Part shown: positions 42,920 through 51,335 of the stretch, one piece after another | Position numbering within the stretch: position 1 is the stretch's first letter | Layout of the letters: every line of letters starts with the position of its first letter | Notes under the pieces: model-generated | Told to the model about the DNA's origin: nothing | What the model saw: the letters and a program-made list of their open reading frames with translations, nothing else | Databases searched by the model: none | Assembly: GCF_000015765.1 (NCBI RefSeq) | Contig: NC_008942.1 | Span: forward strand, 387,921 to 451,920 | Origin: Methanocorpusculum labreanum Z | Lineage (GTDB): Archaea; Halobacteriota; Methanomicrobia; Methanomicrobiales; Methanocorpusculaceae | Direction of reading: 5' to 3' | Length of the DNA: 64,000 nucleotides | Position numbers and translations under genes: made by a program

Positions 42920-43294
42920 ATGGACTGTCCGTTCTGTACTGATGATTCATCTTTGTTCGGGAACGATCTCGCCTATGTAAAATGGGATCTCTACCCTGTC
43001 TCGCCGGGGCACGTCCTTATTATTCCCCGCCGGCACGTCTCCTCCTGGTTTGATCTCACCGCAGACGAACATGCGGCCGTGAGTGAACTTATCGGGCGTG
43101 CCAGAGAGCATCTGGATAAACTCTACTCGCCTGCCGGATACAATATCGGCGTGAACTGCGGGGAAGCTGCCGGCCAGACGGTCATGCATGCCCATCTCCA
43201 TCTTATCCCAAGATATGCGGGTGATGTACCTAATCCTCGGGGCGGAATCAGGGCCGTAATTCGGGCAAAACAGGATTATCCGAACCTGGAATGA
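42920..43294 (+). CDS. HIT family hydrolase (histidine triad)
   Basis: 124 residues. The triad appears as HAHLHLIPR near residue 92, with HVLIIPRRHVSSW before and the N-terminal zinc-like CPFC. HIT proteins hydrolyse nucleoside phosphoramidates or Ap(n)A. The start is 2 bases after the archaeosortase stop, so the two are probably cotranscribed though no functional link is obvious. Confidence 0.92.
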   Translation: MDCPFCTDDSSLFGNDLAYVKWDLYPVSPGHVLIIPRRHVSSWFDLTADEHAAVSELIGRAREHLDKLYSPAGYNIGVNCGEAAGQTVMHAHLHLIPRYAGDVPNPRGGIRAVIRAKQDYPNLE

Positions 43295-43299
43295 CGCCA

Positions 43300-43309
43300 T
43301 TTATATAGG
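43300..43309 (+). promoter_or_regulatory. Promoter of the homocysteine operon
   Basis: TTTATATAGG lies 26-35 bases before the ATG at 43335; transcription probably starts within 6 bases of the ATG. Confidence 0.6.
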
Positions 43310-43334
43310 ATGAGCGGGATTAAATATTATTTAT

Positions 43335-44843
43335 ATGTACAAATCCATCGACGAAATAAATGAACGTATTCGTGATGGAAGTGTCCGTGTGGTCAGCGCT
43401 GAAGAGATGCCGGATATCGTCGATGAACTCGGCGTTACCGGGGCACTCAAAGAAGTGGACGTGGTCACCACCGGCACTTTCGGCGCGATGTGCTCATCCG
43501 GAGCTTTTTTGAACTTCGGCCACTCGGAAATCCCAATAAGAATGGAAAAAATGTGGCTGAATAACGTCGAGGCCTATGCAGGAATAGCAGCCGTCGACTG
43601 TTATATCGGAGCAACCCAGGAGTCCACCACGAGAAACTCGGAATACGGCGGGGCCCACGTTATCGAGGACCTTATCGCCGGAAAATCCGTGGAACTCCAC
43701 GCCCGGGCAAAAGGGACCGACTGCTACCCGAGAACCTCAATAACCAATGAATTTACCATAGATGAACTGAATCAGGCAATAATGGTCAACCCGAGGAACT
43801 CGTATCAATCCTATAATGCCGCGACCAATATGAGCGATCGGGCAATACGGACCTATATGGGATTCCTTCTTCCGTCTCACAGAAATATCACCTACTCGGG
43901 AGCCGGCTGTCTCTCTCCTCTTCCAAATGATCCGACCTTGTCGGTTATCGGATCCGGAACCCCGATCTTTATCGGCGGAGCGAACGGTGTCGTTGTCGGG
44001 GAAGGCACGCAGTCTTCCCCTGGAGCCGGGTTTGGAACCCTCATGACTTCCGGAAACATGAAGGATATGTCTCCCGATTTCATCCGGGCGGCAACCATGA
44101 CCGGATACGGCGTGACGATGTATGTCGGTGTGGGTATCCCGATCCCTCTCTTGAATGAGGAGATCGTTAAGCACACCGCGGTCCGCGACGAGGATCTGAA
44201 GACGAGCATCGTCGATTATGGAACTCCGTTCAGGGACAGACCCGTGATCCGCGAGGTCACCTATGCCGAGCTGAAGAGCGGCTCGATCGAGATCGACGGC
44301 GAAGAGGTCCGCTGTTCTCCGCTCTCCAGTTACAAGAAGGCCCGTGAGGTCGCAGCCGAACTAAAGAACCGGATCGAAAACGGTTCTTTTACGATGGCTC
44401 TGGCCTCCCGCCCGATCGATTCCCAGAAGAGGAACAAACCGATGGCGGAGAAGGGGTATGTCTGTCATGTCAACGAGATGATGGTCTCGACCTTTGTGAC
44501 CATCACGGGACAGGAGAGCGTCAAGGAGGCTGCCAAACGTCTCCTGAAAGGCGAGACGAACCATCTCCCGGTGATCGATGCGGAGAACCATTTGATTGGT
44601 ATCGTGACGACCTACGATGTCTCCAAGGCCTTTGCGAACGATGCGCAGGATCTTACCGTGTCCGAGATAATGACCAAAAACGTCATCACGATCGCCCCGG
44701 ACGCGCCGGTGGACTTTGCCGCACGGACCCTTCAGCAGCACAACATCGGCGCCCTTGTCGTGATCGATGCATCCAGACATATCCTCGGCATGCTCAACTC
44801 GTATGATCTCGGCGATCTTGTCGGCGGGAGGGGACGAAGATGA
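43335..44843 (+). CDS. L-aspartate semialdehyde sulfurtransferase (DUF39) with CBS domains
   Basis: 502 residues. Residues 1-370 are the DUF39/HcyBio domain, with the two conserved cysteines at Cys53 (GTFGAMCSSG) and Cys130 (GTDCYPRTS), corresponding to Cys54 and Cys131 of Methanosarcina acetivorans MA1821. Residues 375-502 form two CBS domains (MMVSTFVTITGQESVKEAA and IMTKNVITIAPDAPVDFAA), probably adenosyl or nucleotide sensors. The enzyme converts aspartate semialdehyde and sulfide to homocysteine. The CBS pair suggests allosteric control. Confidence 0.93.
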   Translation: MYKSIDEINERIRDGSVRVVSAEEMPDIVDELGVTGALKEVDVVTTGTFGAMCSSGAFLNFGHSEIPIRMEKMWLNNVEAYAGIAAVDCYIGATQESTTRNSEYGGAHVIEDLIAGKSVELHARAKGTDCYPRTSITNEFTIDELNQAIMVNPRNSYQSYNAATNMSDRAIRTYMGFLLPSHRNITYSGAGCLSPLPNDPTLSVIGSGTPIFIGGANGVVVGEGTQSSPGAGFGTLMTSGNMKDMSPDFIRAATMTGYGVTMYVGVGIPIPLLNEEIVKHTAVRDEDLKTSIVDYGTPFRDRPVIREVTYAELKSGSIEIDGEEVRCSPLSSYKKAREVAAELKNRIENGSFTMALASRPIDSQKRNKPMAEKGYVCHVNEMMVSTFVTITGQESVKEAAKRLLKGETNHLPVIDAENHLIGIVTTYDVSKAFANDAQDLTVSEIMTKNVITIAPDAPVDFAARTLQQHNIGALVVIDASRHILGMLNSYDLGDLVGGRGRR

Positions 44844-45226
44844 AACTGATGGTCGAGTTCGATTCGGACGGAGTCCAGTATCCAAACATCGCCGCCGCCA
44901 TCCTTCGGTCCGGCGTGATGGTGAATGTGGAACGCGCCCTTATCGACGGGGACGAGGGCTGGGCGCTGCTCGATGTCGATGACCGCGATGCGGGAAAATT
45001 CATCGCCGCCCTTACAAGAAAAGGAGTCTCGATCCGGATCCAGAAGGATGCGGTGTCCCACAGCCGTACGGACTGCGTGGACTGCGGACTGTGCATCAGC
45101 ATCTGTCAAAAGCAGGTGTTCTCCTTCGATGAAAACTGGCAGCTCGTCGTCGACTCGGAGCGGTGCGTCCTCTGCGGCAGATGTGCGACCTACTGCCCCC
45201 AGCGTGCCCTGAGTATCCAGAAGTAA
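44840..45226 (+). CDS. NIL-domain ferredoxin, homocysteine pathway
   Basis: 128 residues. The N-terminal NIL domain (residues 1-75: LMVEFDSDGVQYPNIAAAIL) precedes two [4Fe-4S] motifs, CVDCGLCISICQ (about 79-90) and CVLCGRCATYCPQ (about 110-122). It is the MA1822-type electron donor required with DUF39 for homocysteine synthesis. Overlaps the DUF39 gene (ATGA) and the UPF0280 gene (TAATG). Confidence 0.93.
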   Translation: MKLMVEFDSDGVQYPNIAAAILRSGVMVNVERALIDGDEGWALLDVDDRDAGKFIAALTRKGVSIRIQKDAVSHSRTDCVDCGLCISICQKQVFSFDENWQLVVDSERCVLCGRCATYCPQRALSIQK

Positions 45227-45936
45227 TGATCCGCGAGAAGTTCGCGTACCGCGAAACGATCACCACGATCCTTGCCGACGATACTTCACATGTTGAAGCG
45301 GCAAAGGGAGGGATGATCGCGGCCCGGACCGGTGTTGAAGAGTATCTTCTGACCGATCCCTTTTTTCAGATGAGTTACAGTCCGGTCTCTGCCCCGGCAG
45401 ATGCGCCGGAGTCGGTCCGGTGTATGGCCGCTGCCTCGTTCGAGGCGGATGTCGGGCCTATGGCGGCTGTCGCGGCGACGATCGGCTGGGCAGGCGTCAA
45501 AGCGATGCAGAATCGGGGGGCCGCCTTTGGGTTGATTGACAACGGCGGGGATATCGTGCTGTTTTCAAATCGTGAACTGCGGGTCGGGATCTATGCAGGC
45601 CCCGCCCCTTCATCCGGGAAGTTCGCATTCCTCATCACGCCGCAGACCGAAATCCTTGGGATATGCACGTCGTCTGCGACCGTCGGGCCTTCGGTCTCGT
45701 TTGGGATCGCAGATTCGGTGACCTGTTTTTCCCATGATCCTGCAAAGGCGGATGCCTGGGCGACTGGTCTTTGTAATATCTTAACTCCGGAAAACTTTGA
45801 CAAGGTCATGAAAAAAGTGGAAGAGTCCTCGGTCTTTGCCGTGTATGCGGTGATCGGCGACTGGATCGGCCGGTGGGGGGATCTGCCCGAGATCGTGCCG
45901 GCGCATGTCAGCTATGATCTGATCACGAAAGGTTAG
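45226..45936 (+). CDS. UPF0280 family protein (ApbE-like, homocysteine pathway)
   Basis: 236 residues from the ATG at 45226, which overlaps the previous stop. The GGMIAARTGVEEYL, DVGPMAAVAATIGW and FGLIDNGGDIVLFSN stretches match UPF0280 (MA1715-type), implicated genetically in methanogen homocysteine formation. It is related to ApbE-like flavin transferases, although the precise activity is unknown. The stop overlaps the convergent gene by 4 bases. Upstream codons to 45163 lie within the ferredoxin gene and were rejected. Confidence 0.92.
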   Translation: MIREKFAYRETITTILADDTSHVEAAKGGMIAARTGVEEYLLTDPFFQMSYSPVSAPADAPESVRCMAAASFEADVGPMAAVAATIGWAGVKAMQNRGAAFGLIDNGGDIVLFSNRELRVGIYAGPAPSSGKFAFLITPQTEILGICTSSATVGPSVSFGIADSVTCFSHDPAKADAWATGLCNILTPENFDKVMKKVEESSVFAVYAVIGDWIGRWGDLPEIVPAHVSYDLITKG

Positions 45937-46340
45937 GCGGACATCTCTTTTGCATACTTCACCGCTTCCCGGGAGGATCCCGGGCCGGAAAATGCTTTCA
46001 GGAATTTTTCTCCATCCCAGACCGCGATGAAAAACAGCGAACTCTTTTTATCGAATCCGAAGATGATCTCGGAAAGCTCCACATTGGCGATTTTAATCCC
46101 GCGCAGGAGCTGCGAAGAGGGCTGGAGCAGCAGACGTTCATAGATATCGATCTCCGGCTCCTCCTCGAATGCGTAGATGTAGGTCTGCAGGGCATTGGTC
46201 AGGTCCGAAGTGCAGAGCCGGACCGCCGTCTCTTTAGGCAGCTGACGAATGAGTTCGGCGAGTCTGAAATCATCATCCCCCGATGCTTCGTAGAGTTCAT
46301 CGGCAAGAGGTTCAAGATCCGAGGCGGAGGTATATGCCAT
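45933..46340 (-). CDS. Hypothetical protein (135 aa)
   Basis: 135 residues from the ATG at 46340; an in-frame ATG at 46370 could add 10. Acidic, soluble, mixed helix and strand, with LAELIRQLPKETAVRLCTSD and ANVELSEIIFGFDKKSSLFF. I do not recognise it. It converges with UPF0280 and has its own promoter region in the 67-base gap to 46408. Confidence 0.7.
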   Translation of the reverse strand: MAYTSASDLEPLADELYEASGDDDFRLAELIRQLPKETAVRLCTSDLTNALQTYIYAFEEEPEIDIYERLLLQPSSQLLRGIKIANVELSEIIFGFDKKSSLFFIAVWDGEKFLKAFSGPGSSREAVKYAKEMSA

Positions 46341-46407
46341 TACGCTGTACTTTTCTGTTGCGTGAATCAATAAAGTATAATGTCTATCTCTTCCTAATTG
46401 TTAGGAC

Positions 46408-46674
46408 ATGAGAAATGAGGACGTGGACTGGGCACTATTTCATATGATCCCGGAGAATGGGATGCGGACGATCGCAGAACTTGCGGAGCAGTCCGGATTT
46501 TCCGAGGATGAAATCAGAGCTTCCCTTGCACGCCTCCAAAAAGCCTGTCTTATCCATGTAAAAGGCGAGGTCGTCTGTGCTCTCTCGATCACCGATATGT
46601 TCATGATGAACGAAATACAGCAGCCCTCCTCCGACATCTACATCGAAGACGGCATCATCAAGGTACGAAAATGA
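46408..46674 (+). CDS. Small winged-helix DNA-binding protein
   Basis: 88 residues. [39 protein letters not shown] is a winged helix-turn-helix (residues 5-45), followed by a beta-wing ([15 protein letters not shown]). Probably a DNA- or RNA-binding regulator. It is the first gene of a five-gene chain with ATGA overlaps (aTrm56, ATP-grasp, TFE, HD). Confidence 0.75.
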   Translation: MRNEDVDWALFHMIPENGMRTIAELAEQSGFSEDEIRASLARLQKACLIHVKGEVVCALSITDMFMMNEIQQPSSDIYIEDGIIKVRK

Positions 46675-47225
46675 ATCTCAAACCCGAATCCTATATCCTT
46701 AGAATAGGACACCGTCCCGAAAGGGATCAGCGTGTCACCACCCATGTCGGTTTAAGCTCCCGTGCTCTTGGGGCAAGCGGCATGTATCTGGCAGCCGACG
46801 ATGCAAAGGTCGCCGACAGTATAACCGATGTCGCAACAAGGTTCGGCGGGACCTTCTTCTGCGAAAACAATGTCAAATGGAAGTCCTGCATCAATCAGTT
46901 CAAAAAGAGCGGCGGAAAAGTCGTCCACCTGACGATGTACGGTCTTAGGCTTCAGGACGTAATCGCCGATATCAGAAAGGAGGAGAAGGTCATGATCGTT
47001 GTAGGTGCGGAAAAAGTCCCGGGCGATCTGTACGAACTTGCCGACTACAATGTTGCCGTCGCAAATCAGCCCCACTCCGAGATCTCCGCCCTTGCTCTCT
47101 GTCTCGATCATCTGTATGAAGGAAAGGAGCTCGACCTCGCATTTCCCGATGCCGAACTTGAAGTCCTGCCGACGAAGATAGGGAAGACTACGATCAAACA
47201 CGAACACGACCAAGAAAAACCATGA
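46671..47225 (+). CDS. trm56: tRNA (cytidine(56)-2'-O)-methyltransferase aTrm56
   Basis: 184 residues, SPOUT family. The archaeal marker [20 protein letters not shown] is at the N-terminus, [15 protein letters not shown] in the middle and the SAM-binding knot region ([21 protein letters not shown]) from about 115. It methylates the ribose of C56 in the T-loop of archaeal tRNAs. ATGA overlaps on both sides. Confidence 0.95.
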   Translation: MNLKPESYILRIGHRPERDQRVTTHVGLSSRALGASGMYLAADDAKVADSITDVATRFGGTFFCENNVKWKSCINQFKKSGGKVVHLTMYGLRLQDVIADIRKEEKVMIVVGAEKVPGDLYELADYNVAVANQPHSEISALALCLDHLYEGKELDLAFPDAELEVLPTKIGKTTIKHEHDQEKP

Positions 47226-48295
47226 AGAGTGTTCTCGTCGCCGGATATACGACCCGCCACGTTGCCGCCTCGGCATCCCGTGCCGGGTATGACGTCTACG
47301 CAGTAGATCATTTCTGCGACCAGGATCTGATCTGGTACACGAAGGATCATCTCGCCTTCGATGAACTGGACGAACTGCCATTTGCTGTTGAAGAGATGAT
47401 GGAAACGCATGATATCGACCATGTCGTTACCACCTCCGGCGCGGAACTTCTCGAAATATCCAACCGTCTTGGAACGCCCGCACATATTGCAGAACGGTTC
47501 ATGGACAAGGGAAAGACCCAGGATTTTTTCGAAGATCTCGGCGCTCCGGTCCCCAAAAGGCTTGGTCCGGGCGAGTATCCGGCGATGATGAAAACCTTAT
47601 CCGGTGCGGGTGGCTGGCGGAATGCCTGTGTTCACTCCGATGCCGAACGTGAAGCCTGGGAGGAGTTTGCCGACTATGCTCCCTGCATGGCCCAGGAGCC
47701 GATCGACGGCCAGCCGGCAAGCGTTTCATGCCTTGGGACCGGCGATGCGGCCCTTGCTCTCTGTGCAAACGAGCAGATCCTTAGAGGCGGCGACTCCTGT
47801 GCCTACGCATTTTCCGGTTCGCTGACCCCGTGCAAACATCCGCTTGCCGAGCGCATGATGGAACTTGCAGAGCAGATCATCGCTGAAAGCGGCTGTGTGG
47901 GTTCGGTCGGCGTGGACTTCGTCCTGACTGATGACGAGGCCTATGCGATCGAAATAAATCCCCGGTTCCAGGGAACCGTCGAGACGGTTGAAACCGCTCT
48001 CGGCATGAATCTTTTTTCCTTACACCGTGATGCCTGTATGGGCATCCTGCCGGAAAAACGCCCCGAACCGGTGTGTTTCGGCGTAAGAAAGATCCTTGCA
48101 GCGCCCAGAAATATCACGATTCAAAAAGAAATGTCCGCTCTGCGAAGCACGATCACCGACATTCCCTACCCCGGTACATCTTTTGAGGAAGGGGAGGTAA
48201 TGTTCTCCGTGACTGGTTCCGGACCGACCCGCGAGGATGCTTTCTCCTCGCTGGATAAAAATATTAGGGATGCCCTACAATTTATTAAGGAATGA
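47222..48295 (+). CDS. ATP-grasp carboligase-like protein (COG2232-type)
   Basis: 357 residues. N-terminal Rossmann part ([20 protein letters not shown]), then an ATP-grasp domain: [16 protein letters not shown] and the metal-binding [17 protein letters not shown]. The product is unknown; members are predicted carboligases or peptide/cofactor ligases related to biotin carboxylase. ATGA overlaps with aTrm56 and TFE suggest cotranscription. Confidence 0.85.
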   Translation: MKSVLVAGYTTRHVAASASRAGYDVYAVDHFCDQDLIWYTKDHLAFDELDELPFAVEEMMETHDIDHVVTTSGAELLEISNRLGTPAHIAERFMDKGKTQDFFEDLGAPVPKRLGPGEYPAMMKTLSGAGGWRNACVHSDAEREAWEEFADYAPCMAQEPIDGQPASVSCLGTGDAALALCANEQILRGGDSCAYAFSGSLTPCKHPLAERMMELAEQIIAESGCVGSVGVDFVLTDDEAYAIEINPRFQGTVETVETALGMNLFSLHRDACMGILPEKRPEPVCFGVRKILAAPRNITIQKEMSALRSTITDIPYPGTSFEEGEVMFSVTGSGPTREDAFSSLDKNIRDALQFIKE

Positions 48296-48927
48296 CGGTC
48301 ATCACAGAAGAGCAACTCGGGAATCCGGCAATCTATCAATATCTGCTCAAACTAGTCGGGGAAGAGGGTCTTGAACTCCTTCGCCGCTGGTCAGATGTAT
48401 CCTATGCACGCAGATGGGTGGAGGAAAAGCTGAGCAGTGAAGATCTTAAGGCAGCCGACAAAGCACGGTTCCTTGCCGAATCAAGACGTTCCGACGAGGA
48501 TCTTGTCGAAGCGGAACGCAGCGACGAGGAGATCGCCGAACTCACCGGCATCAATCTGAACTCGGTTCGCCACACTCTCTATAACTTATATGAACACCGT
48601 CTTGCTGAATACCGCAGGATCAAAAACAACGAAACCGGCTGGCTCACCTATCTTTGGCTTATGCGTATGGATCATATGAACATGGTTCTGCGTAACGAGA
48701 TGGAGGTCGCAGCGGGAAAACTGGCGGGCAGACTGAGATACGATGAGGCCAACGACTTTTACCAGTGTAAAAACTGCGGTATCACGACGACCTTCAATAA
48801 TGCCATGACGACCAACTTCTCCTGCCCTCAGTGCGGAACGATGCTGGTGCATTTCGATGACGAACTGATCATCACGGCCTTGAAAAAACGCCTTGCCAAG
48901 ATGCAGACCGCACTTGATAATGCCTGA
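48292..48927 (+). CDS. tfe: Transcription initiation factor TFE (alpha subunit)
   Basis: 211 residues. The N-terminal extended winged helix (about 10-115, with RSDEEIAELTGINLNSVRHTLYNLYEHRLAEYRR) is followed by a zinc ribbon (CKNCGITTTFNNA...CPQCGTML). TFE helps promoter opening. It is longer than many archaeal TFEs (about 170-180) because of a charged stretch around 45-70. Overlaps the HD gene. Confidence 0.95.
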   Translation: MTVITEEQLGNPAIYQYLLKLVGEEGLELLRRWSDVSYARRWVEEKLSSEDLKAADKARFLAESRRSDEDLVEAERSDEEIAELTGINLNSVRHTLYNLYEHRLAEYRRIKNNETGWLTYLWLMRMDHMNMVLRNEMEVAAGKLAGRLRYDEANDFYQCKNCGITTTFNNAMTTNFSCPQCGTMLVHFDDELIITALKKRLAKMQTALDNA

Positions 48928-49399
48928 ATATTCCAAAACTCTTTTTTCCGCCGGATGTGACGCCGGGGTTGTTTCCCACTGCGAAAAAGTTGCCGAGGTC
49001 GCCGCACGGTATGTCGGCGAATCGGTCGATTCCGAGTTAGTGCATGCCGGGGCAATGCTGCATGACATCGGGAGATCGAAGACGCATTCGATCAAACATG
49101 CCGCGAAAGGAGCGAAGATCTGCCGCCGTCTGGAACTTTCCGAGGATATCGTCAAAATCGTCGGAAGGCATACGGGAGCCGGTCTGACCGAGGATGAGTC
49201 GGTGCTTCTCAGTCTCTCTCCTGTTTCTGTTGTGCCGGAGACGCTTGAAGAGAAGATCGTAGCACACGCCGACAATCTCGTGTCCGGATCGCGCGAGGTC
49301 ACTATCTATCAGCGGATGATGCAGATTGCGGATCTACCGGCCGGATCGAAACGGAAGATCTGGCGTCTGTCGATGGAAGTCGAACTGCTCGCCGAATGA
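48920..49399 (+). CDS. HD-domain phosphohydrolase (TIGR00295-type)
   Basis: 159 residues from the ATG at 48920 (an in-frame start at 48893 lies deeper in TFE). HD ligands: CDAGVVSHCEKVAEV (His), ELVHAGAMLHDIGRSKTHS (HD) and VGRHTGAG, with the final Asp in VAHADNLVSGS. Probably a metal-dependent nucleotide or RNA phosphohydrolase; substrate unknown. Last gene of the overlapping chain. Confidence 0.9.
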   Translation: MPEYSKTLFSAGCDAGVVSHCEKVAEVAARYVGESVDSELVHAGAMLHDIGRSKTHSIKHAAKGAKICRRLELSEDIVKIVGRHTGAGLTEDESVLLSLSPVSVVPETLEEKIVAHADNLVSGSREVTIYQRMMQIADLPAGSKRKIWRLSMEVELLAE

Positions 49400-49439
49400 T
49401 TTTTTTCCAATCAATGGAATATCTTTAAGGGATTTACGT

Positions 49440-49898
49440 ATGGATAATGCACAAAAAGCAGTAGCTACGTTTTCCCAAGGGTTAAACTGTGCACAGTCGG
49501 TGTTTTCCTCATTCTCGAACGACCTCGGTGTCGATGAGAAGACCGCAAAGAAAATCGCCGGAAGTTTTGGTTCAGGCATGCGGTACGGCGAAGTTTGCGG
49601 CGCCGTCACGGGTGCGCTGATGGTGATCGGCCTAAAATACGGTCCCTCCACTGGCGAAGATCTTGAAGCGAAGGCGAATACAAATGAAAAAACCGTGGAA
49701 TTTCTCGATGCGTTCAAAGCGGAACACGGCTCAATTCTCTGCCGGGATCTTCTTGGATACGATATTCTGAAGGAGAATGAACTCGCGATCATCAAAGAGA
49801 AGGGCCTGTTTAAAACGCTCTGTCCAAAACTGGTTGAGTCGGCCGCCCTGATCCTCGAGAAAAAACTGGATGCATGGGAAGCGGACCAGAGAAAGTAA
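49440..49898 (+). CDS. C_GCAxxG_C_C family protein
   Basis: 152 residues from the ATG at 49440. The redox-type cysteine pattern is visible in order: GLNCAQSVF, SGMRYGEVCGAVTGAL, ILCRDLLGYD and LFKTLCPKLV. This family occurs in anaerobes, sometimes beside selenium or redox genes; it has no established activity. The upstream frame extension lies within the HD gene and was rejected. It is not overlapping, so its promoter probably lies in the 40-base gap. Confidence 0.88.
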   Translation: MDNAQKAVATFSQGLNCAQSVFSSFSNDLGVDEKTAKKIAGSFGSGMRYGEVCGAVTGALMVIGLKYGPSTGEDLEAKANTNEKTVEFLDAFKAEHGSILCRDLLGYDILKENELAIIKEKGLFKTLCPKLVESAALILEKKLDAWEADQRK

Positions 49899-49939
49899 TC
49901 CCCATACTCTAAATCTTTCCACAACCCATACTGTTTATC

Positions 49940-51190
49940 ATGTTTTGGCAGCCGCTTAATGTTGAGTCGTGGGTTTCGATGCGCCGCGGCTCGCTGGCCG
50001 ACGTAAAGGAATCAGTCGAGGCGATTATTGAGGATGTCCGTACCAACGGGGATGCCGCTCTTTTTGCCCTGACGGAAAAGTTCGATAAGCAGAAACTCTC
50101 TTCCCTTCAGATATCCCCCGAAGCGATCGATGCAGCGTATGATGAGGTCGATCCTGCCCTTGTCCAGGCACTGATCGAGGCCGAGGCCCGCATCACCCGG
50201 TTCCACGAACTCCAGATGGATAAATCGCTCTGGCTCGAGGAAACGGAACCGGGCATCACGCTCGGCGTTAAAACGACACCTCTCGACCGTGTCGGGGCTT
50301 ATATTCCCGGCGGTAGGGCGGCATATCCTTCCACTGTCCTTATGACCACCGTCGCAGCCCGCGTTGCCGGCGTTCCGGAGATAGTTCTTTTCACGCCGCC
50401 GCCGGTAAACCCGCTGACCCTAGTCGCTCTCGATATTGCCGGAGTTACGGAAGCCTACTCTGTAGGCGGAGCCCAGGCAATAGCAGCGCTGGCTCTTGGA
50501 ACCGAAACGATCCGCCCGGTCCAAAAGATCGTAGGACCTGGAAACGTCTTCGTTACACAGGCAAAAATGCTCCTGCGTGAATCTGCGGAGATCGACTTTC
50601 CGGCCGGACCAAGCGAGATCGGCGTTCTTGCAGACGAGTCGGCAAACCCTGCATTCATTGCAGCCGATATCCTTGCTCAGGCCGAACACGACCCGAACGC
50701 GGCCTGTGTTCTCGTGACCACATCAGAGAGAATCGCACTGGACGTCGGAGCTGAGATCGAACGTCAGATAAGGTCCGCTCCGCGCCGCGAGATCATGGAA
50801 AAAGCTCTAGCCCACTCAGGTTACGTGATCGCCGGGGATCTGGATGAAGCGATCGATCTGATGAATGAGATCGCTCCTGAGCATTTGTCGATTCAGACCG
50901 CCGACCCACTTACCACACTTGGAAAAATCCGTCATGCAGGTTCGATTTTTATCGGTCCGTACACGCCGGTTGCCTGCGGGGATTATGCATCAGGAACCAA
51001 CCATGTTCTCCCAACGGCCGGATATGCAAAGAGCTACTCGGCTCTGGACGTTCACCACTTCATGAAACGTTCGCAGGTCCAGATGGTCACAAAAGAAGGC
51101 CTGGGCATGATCGGCGATGTTGTGGAGATACTGGCAGAAGCCGAAGGGCTTGCCGCCCATGCCGCGTCGGTAACGATCCGTCGGTCCTGA
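49940..51190 (+). CDS. hisD: Histidinol dehydrogenase
   Basis: 416 residues, a usual length. Oxidises histidinol to histidine with NAD and zinc. Markers: RVGAYIPGGRAAYPSTVLM, VGGAQAIAALALGT, IVGPGNVFVT, DFPAGPSEIGVLAD, and the catalytic/zinc region AQAEHDPNAACVLVTT and NEIAPEHLSIQT. The C-terminal zinc ligand region DVHHFMKRSQ is present. Followed by a T-rich tract and convergent with fdhB. Confidence 0.96.
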   Translation: MFWQPLNVESWVSMRRGSLADVKESVEAIIEDVRTNGDAALFALTEKFDKQKLSSLQISPEAIDAAYDEVDPALVQALIEAEARITRFHELQMDKSLWLEETEPGITLGVKTTPLDRVGAYIPGGRAAYPSTVLMTTVAARVAGVPEIVLFTPPPVNPLTLVALDIAGVTEAYSVGGAQAIAALALGTETIRPVQKIVGPGNVFVTQAKMLLRESAEIDFPAGPSEIGVLADESANPAFIAADILAQAEHDPNAACVLVTTSERIALDVGAEIERQIRSAPRREIMEKALAHSGYVIAGDLDEAIDLMNEIAPEHLSIQTADPLTTLGKIRHAGSIFIGPYTPVACGDYASGTNHVLPTAGYAKSYSALDVHHFMKRSQVQMVTKEGLGMIGDVVEILAEAEGLAAHAASVTIRRS

Positions 51191-51274
51191 TTTTTTCTTT
51201 TTTTAGAAATATTTCGTAAAAGGAACGTTTCACGTCTACCTACATCTTTTAAAAATAGATCAGAGAGATGCCTT

Positions 51275-51294
51275 GGAAGTGAAAGCTCACTTCC
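51275..51294. terminator. Hairpin between hisD and fdhB, candidate bidirectional terminator
   Basis: GGAAGTGA-AAGC-TCACTTCC, a perfect 8-bp stem with a 4-base loop, between two convergent genes. Just beyond it on the minus strand comes a T-run (near 51252). A second T-run follows hisD near 51190-51204. Confidence 0.6.
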
Positions 51295-51335
51295 CGGCCA
51301 ACTCTGTAATTGGTTTTCCTGTAGCTGGGTGAAGA

